Program-made: the position numbers and the translations under genes
Source of the DNA: Chlamydiia bacterium
GTDB lineage: Bacteria; Chlamydiota; Chlamydiia; Chlamydiales; Rhabdochlamydiaceae
Assembly (NCBI GenBank): GCA_021324995.1
Contig: JAJPIB010000016.1
Span: 1-55,690, forward strand
Length of the DNA stretch: 55,690 nt
Direction of reading: 5' to 3'
Shown: positions 52,492 through 55,690 of the stretch, piece after piece
How the letters are laid out: the number at the start of each line of letters is the position of its first letter
Position numbering within the stretch: the first letter of the stretch is position 1
The notes under the pieces: generated by a model
What the model saw: the letters and a program-made list of their open reading frames with translations, nothing else
Database searches by the model: none
What the model was told of the DNA's origin: nothing

Positions 52492-53400
52492 ATGTTTAAA
52501 AAGTTATGGGGAAAGTACGGAATTAACCCTTTGGATTCCCTTTTAAAGCGCGCAGCGCGCAAAGGGAGTTATCGATTTTTGATCTGCTGGAATCGCGGAC
52601 TTGGCGACATTCCTCTTGGGCTTTATGCACTTTCTCATCGGATACGGCAATTCATCCCGCATGCCCAAATCACATTTATGACGCGTTCAGATCTTCTCGA
52701 TGGGTTTAAGATGCTAGATGGAGTGAAAGCTGTTGCAGACGCTGAGTGGAAAAGAGGAGTGCCATTCGATTTGAACCAAGCTCTCATGAATACGGGTCTT
52801 CGGCGCGTGGATTTTGATATCGTTTTAGAGAGTCCCGATCCGACGCGTTGGTTGATGTGGCAGCTAGGAAAGCTGGTGCCGAAGCTCAGCTGGGATGTTT
52901 CTTGGGATGATCTTTGTGAGCGGTTCTTGCTCGATCCCCGTAAAAGATACATCGGTGTCCATGTTCAAACAGAGACAGCCTATGCTTATGAAAAAAATTG
53001 GCCACTAGAGTACTGGAAAGAATGCTTAAAAAAAGTGTATTCAGAGTACGGCATTGAGGTGATTCTGTTTGGTTTTTCCCCACACCCACCTATTGAGGGG
53101 AAGGGAATTGTCGATCTTCGCGGGCGCACCTCTTTATTTGAGATGCTTTCCATCATTAAAAATCGGTGCAACTACCTTCTCGTTCCAGACTCGGGAGTTC
53201 TTTCGATCGCGTATTATCTCGATGTCGCATTTCCCATCGATATTGTTTCCCTTTGGGCTGATCCTAAACAGGGGGTGCTCAAACAGAATGTCCTTTCGCC
53301 AAATCCACTTCTACGTCACTGCGCTCTGATCGCTAAAAATAAGGACTTGCGCACTGTCAGTGTTGAAAGCGCGATACAATCGTTATTTGCGGGTGTGTGA
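52492..53400 (+). CDS. GT9-like glycosyltransferase family protein
   Basis: A 302-residue protein, a divergent relative of the upstream heptosyltransferase. It has an N-terminal NRGLGDIPLGLYALSHRI segment equivalent to the acceptor-side loop, IGVHVQTETAYAYEKNWPLE at the donor loop and VPDSGVLSIAYYLDVAFP at the usual nucleotide-sugar site. The aspartate-serine-glycine is kept but the following histidine is replaced, so donor specificity or activity may differ. It starts 3 nt after the heptosyltransferase stop and is followed after 1 nt by the pyrophosphorylase gene. Confidence 0.75.
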   Translation: MFKKLWGKYGINPLDSLLKRAARKGSYRFLICWNRGLGDIPLGLYALSHRIRQFIPHAQITFMTRSDLLDGFKMLDGVKAVADAEWKRGVPFDLNQALMNTGLRRVDFDIVLESPDPTRWLMWQLGKLVPKLSWDVSWDDLCERFLLDPRKRYIGVHVQTETAYAYEKNWPLEYWKECLKKVYSEYGIEVILFGFSPHPPIEGKGIVDLRGRTSLFEMLSIIKNRCNYLLVPDSGVLSIAYYLDVAFPIDIVSLWADPKQGVLKQNVLSPNPLLRHCALIAKNKDLRTVSVESAIQSLFAGV

Positions 53401-53401
53401 G

Positions 53402-54583
53402 ATGGAAAAAGAAATTCGCGAAATCGTTCATCAAATGCAACAGCCCCATCTCCTAGCAGGACTTGAGTCTCTTTCTCCCATGGAACGTCACATTTTCTTG
53501 CAGCAGTTGCAAAAGTATGATTCTCAATTGCTTTCCCTGCAGCAAGAGCTCGTCAATCGAGACAAGTCGACCCCTATGGAATTTTCTCCGTGCGCCACGT
53601 TTGAAAGAAGTGGCAATGAAGAAGATCGCTTAAGGGGCGAGCGTTTGCTTCGCGAGGGAAAAGTAGGTTGTTTAATCTTAGCGGGAGGACAGGGTACACG
53701 CCTAGGATTCGATGGGCCTAAGGGCGCCGTGCCAGTGACGCCCATTAGCAAAAAAAGCCTTTTTCAGATTTTCTGCGAGCGCACAAAAACAGCGGGAAGA
53801 AAGCTGCCTGTCTGCATCATGACCTCTCCGCTCAATCACGAACAAACGATCGATTTTTTTAAGGCCCACGATTTTTTTGGGCTCGTCTCTTCCCAGCTTT
53901 CTTTTTTTGAGCAGGAGATGCTCCCCTTTCTGGATGATTCAGGCCGCTGGCGATTAGAAAAGCCTGGGAAAATTGCAGAAGGTCCCGATGGCAACGGACA
54001 TGCTTTGCGCCTTTTTTTTGAGAAGGGAATTTGGAAAAAATGGAAAGAGCAAGGGATCGAGTATCTGAATGTGATCTTTGTCGACAATCCTTTAGCCGAT
54101 CCCTTTGATGCTGAGTTTATCGGGCTTGCAGCAAGAATGGGTGCTGATGCAGCGTTAAAAGCGGTAGAACGCATTTCTCCGGATGAAAAAATGGGCGCCC
54201 TTGCAGAAATTCAAGGAAAGCTCAGGGTGATCGAATACTTTGAGATTCCTGAAGGTAGGTCTGACTTTACGCTATCGAGCACGGGCATGTTTTGTATTTC
54301 GATGCCTTTCATAGAGCGTCTTTGCGCACAAACACCAATGCCTTTGCATCTATCGCGCAAAACTGCCCACCTCCTACCGATCGATCAATTGACTTCTCAG
54401 CATACCCATATTTGGAAGTGCGAGCGGTTTATCTTTGACCTTCTCGATCACGTGCGCTCCAGCGCAGTTCTTGTTTATCCTCGGGAAAAGATCTATGCCC
54501 CATTAAAAAACGCGATCGGTGACAAGAGTCTTGAAACGGTTCAAAAAGCTCTCCTATCCCACGACTGTGAAATCTACCACTAA
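53402..54583 (+). CDS. UDP-N-acetylhexosamine pyrophosphorylase, eukaryotic UAP1/UDPGP type
   Basis: A 393-residue enzyme that forms UDP-GlcNAc (or UDP-GalNAc) from UTP and the sugar-1-phosphate. It is of the eukaryote-like UDPGP fold, not bacterial GlmU: CLILAGGQGTRLGFDGPKGA is the nucleotide loop, with MTSPLNHEQT, PDGNGHALRLFFE and NVIFVDNPLADPFDAEFIG following. It is shorter than eukaryotic enzymes (about 500 residues). A UAP-like gene is known in Chlamydia. I use the ATG at 53402; the frame opens inside the previous gene. It supplies activated amino sugar for peptidoglycan precursors or LPS. Confidence 0.92.
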   Translation: MEKEIREIVHQMQQPHLLAGLESLSPMERHIFLQQLQKYDSQLLSLQQELVNRDKSTPMEFSPCATFERSGNEEDRLRGERLLREGKVGCLILAGGQGTRLGFDGPKGAVPVTPISKKSLFQIFCERTKTAGRKLPVCIMTSPLNHEQTIDFFKAHDFFGLVSSQLSFFEQEMLPFLDDSGRWRLEKPGKIAEGPDGNGHALRLFFEKGIWKKWKEQGIEYLNVIFVDNPLADPFDAEFIGLAARMGADAALKAVERISPDEKMGALAEIQGKLRVIEYFEIPEGRSDFTLSSTGMFCISMPFIERLCAQTPMPLHLSRKTAHLLPIDQLTSQHTHIWKCERFIFDLLDHVRSSAVLVYPREKIYAPLKNAIGDKSLETVQKALLSHDCEIYH

Positions 54584-54605
54584 GAGGGGTTTGGTGAGGA
54601 AGTAA

Positions 54606-55481
54606 TCACTTGTTCTTAGGCTCGTTATTTTCCTGAGGAGAAACAAATCTGTAGACACCTCCTGAACCATAGTTATCCATCCCACGATAATTATGCACGC
54701 AGCGGTCAAACTCAACATAACATCCATTTGTTTTCTTTGTACTTATTCCAACTGAAAATGTCCCATCTGGTGTGTTTTGTGTAGAGGAATTTAGGGTAAA
54801 TTCGTGTTTGTCAAGGGTGCGATGTACATTTATATCGAAAATAGCAAAATGGAATGAAAAAAGAGTGAAATACTCTTGAGCAGTAGGCAACTCGCATCCG
54901 AGTGTTGCTACGAATTTCTCTTGGGCAATCCTTGAGATGCCGGTCTTTTCCTCGCTTATAGTGTTTGAAAAAACAGAATTTGTTATTAAAATCCGGCACG
55001 GTTGAAGAGCAACAGGGTCTTGTAATTGTTTCTCATATGAAAAAAAAGTCTGGCCGGTCGTAATGTTTTTTTGCATGAAAACGGCAAGTTCACAAAGCGA
55101 TGGAATAGTTTGTCCTGGAGGTGCTGTAATAAGTGAGCAGCCTTTTTCTTGATATACATGAGGTGCGATACGTTCAAATGCTTTTAACATTTTAAATGAG
55201 AGCTTTGGTTCAACGGGGATATTTAGGCCTATTTTTTCTTTTATGAGCTTTGCGTCTAAAATGGTGAGCCCTTTAGCTCTGCATTTATTTGCGAAAAGAG
55301 TGATAAAATCGTCGGACTGCATGACTTGCTGTGCCCACAGATTCCATTGTTGATTTACGCCGCATAAAGTGCCTGAAGGGGTTTTTTCTCGGAGGTTCAT
55401 TGAAATAAAATGTTGCGCTAGATTGATATCATTGAAAAATGTTTGTACAGCCATTTTTTTTCTGGGTTGTATGTTTTTCAT
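54606..55481 (-). CDS. Hypothetical accessory protein, 291 aa
   Basis: A soluble 291-residue protein I do not recognise. The N-terminal half is helical and the C-terminal third (FTLNSSTQNTPDGTFSVGIS, then YGSGGVYRFVSPQENN) looks beta-rich. There is no signal peptide. A second ATG nine codons in is possible. The start codon lies within a small inverted repeat (TTTTCAT and ATGAAAA). It lies between the envelope-sugar operon and a transposase fragment, so it may be laterally acquired or lineage-specific. Confidence 0.65.
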   Translation of the reverse strand: MKNIQPRKKMAVQTFFNDINLAQHFISMNLREKTPSGTLCGVNQQWNLWAQQVMQSDDFITLFANKCRAKGLTILDAKLIKEKIGLNIPVEPKLSFKMLKAFERIAPHVYQEKGCSLITAPPGQTIPSLCELAVFMQKNITTGQTFFSYEKQLQDPVALQPCRILITNSVFSNTISEEKTGISRIAQEKFVATLGCELPTAQEYFTLFSFHFAIFDINVHRTLDKHEFTLNSSTQNTPDGTFSVGISTKKTNGCYVEFDRCVHNYRGMDNYGSGGVYRFVSPQENNEPKNK

Positions 55482-55526
55482 TTATGAAAACAGATCTAGT
55501 TATCACTTTATTGTGGTTTTTTGCAA

Positions 55527-55690
55527 ATGTATTTTAGCGAGGCATTCCCAATGTATATACCTCTCGTGAATCAAGAAACCGTTTTTTTCCGAAAAATAGA
55601 GGCAGCGTATCCAGGAAAAAAAAGGATTCATGTTTTTTGCGATAATGCCAGGTATTACAAGAATAAGGCTGTGACAGAATACCTTAGGAC
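55527..55690 (+). mobile_element. IS630-type transposase fragment, running off the window
   Basis: The open frame from 55527 encodes the C-terminal part of a DDE transposase: KRIHVFCDNARYYKNKAVTEYLR matches the second-aspartate region of IS630/Tc1-mariner enzymes (V-x-DNA-x-x-H/Y-K). The N-terminal DNA-binding half and first aspartate are not found upstream, where the 291-residue gene begins. It is therefore either a 5'-truncated remnant or the second frame of a frameshifted element. The frame is open to the window edge. IS630-family elements insert at TA dinucleotides. Confidence 0.75.

Overview
The window reads as chromosomal DNA of a member of the Chlamydiae, most likely an amoeba-associated ('environmental', Parachlamydiales-type) lineage rather than Chlamydia itself. 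The gene blocks are ones I recall from chlamydial genomes: rho-coaE-polA-sppA, mutL-pepP, glgC with a metallophosphoesterase, lpdA-lipA, secA-psd-nth-mnmE, ruvC-ruvA, and a eukaryote-type UDP-sugar pyrophosphorylase. The window also carries many accessory genes and palindromic repeats that a compact Chlamydia genome lacks. The genus is not determined. No rRNA, tRNA, CRISPR array or replication origin was found.

Layout. 1-712 has no gene; it holds a possible insertion-sequence end and two long palindromic elements. 713-2137 is an unknown accessory gene. 2273-2436 is a third palindrome, just downstream of rho. 2462-8229 is the leftward housekeeping run sppA, polA, coaE, rho. 8334-14199 holds menC, a kinase-like membrane protein, pcnB, mutL and pepP. 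14179-14829 is a candidate C58-type cysteine protease. 15058-19292 is a two-gene signalling operon: a membrane class III nucleotide cyclase and a sensor histidine kinase. 19293-21605 encodes a large protein with an intact poly(ADP-ribose) glycohydrolase signature. 21688-25782 holds type II secretion pseudopilin-like genes split by an OPT transporter; the outermost has a palindromic element fused to its 5' end. 25883-30018 holds two proteins of unknown function, the second with a fresh 105-bp internal tandem duplication. 30129-36139 is a metabolic block (phosphoesterase, glgC, glycosyltransferase, lipA, lpdA, zinc-ribbon protein). 36389-39088 is accessory: a methyltransferase-like protein, a palindrome with a broken gene next to it, a small unknown gene and an exported 2OG-Fe(II) oxygenase. 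39203-49825 is mostly core (secA, psd, nth, mnmE, a GH63-like glucosidase, ruvA, ruvC). 49965-51062 is a Fic protein, followed by a chimeric palindrome. 51421-54583 is an envelope-sugar operon (heptosyltransferase, GT9-like protein, UDP-HexNAc pyrophosphorylase). 54606-55481 is unknown, and the window ends inside an IS630-type transposase fragment.

Two themes stand out. The first is a family of six long palindromic elements (99-184 bp), almost all bounded by TATA/TATAC. Each copy's two arms match each other closely, yet the arms differ between copies, sometimes with matched changes on both sides. One copy is chimeric and one appears to supply the N-terminal leader of a pseudopilin. The second is a set of likely host-directed proteins: a PARG-type hydrolase with a duplicated N-terminal module, a C58-like protease, a self-inhibited Fic enzyme and several large unknown proteins, some with very AT-rich leaders. 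All functional statements come from motif reading of the translated sequence; no database search was possible.
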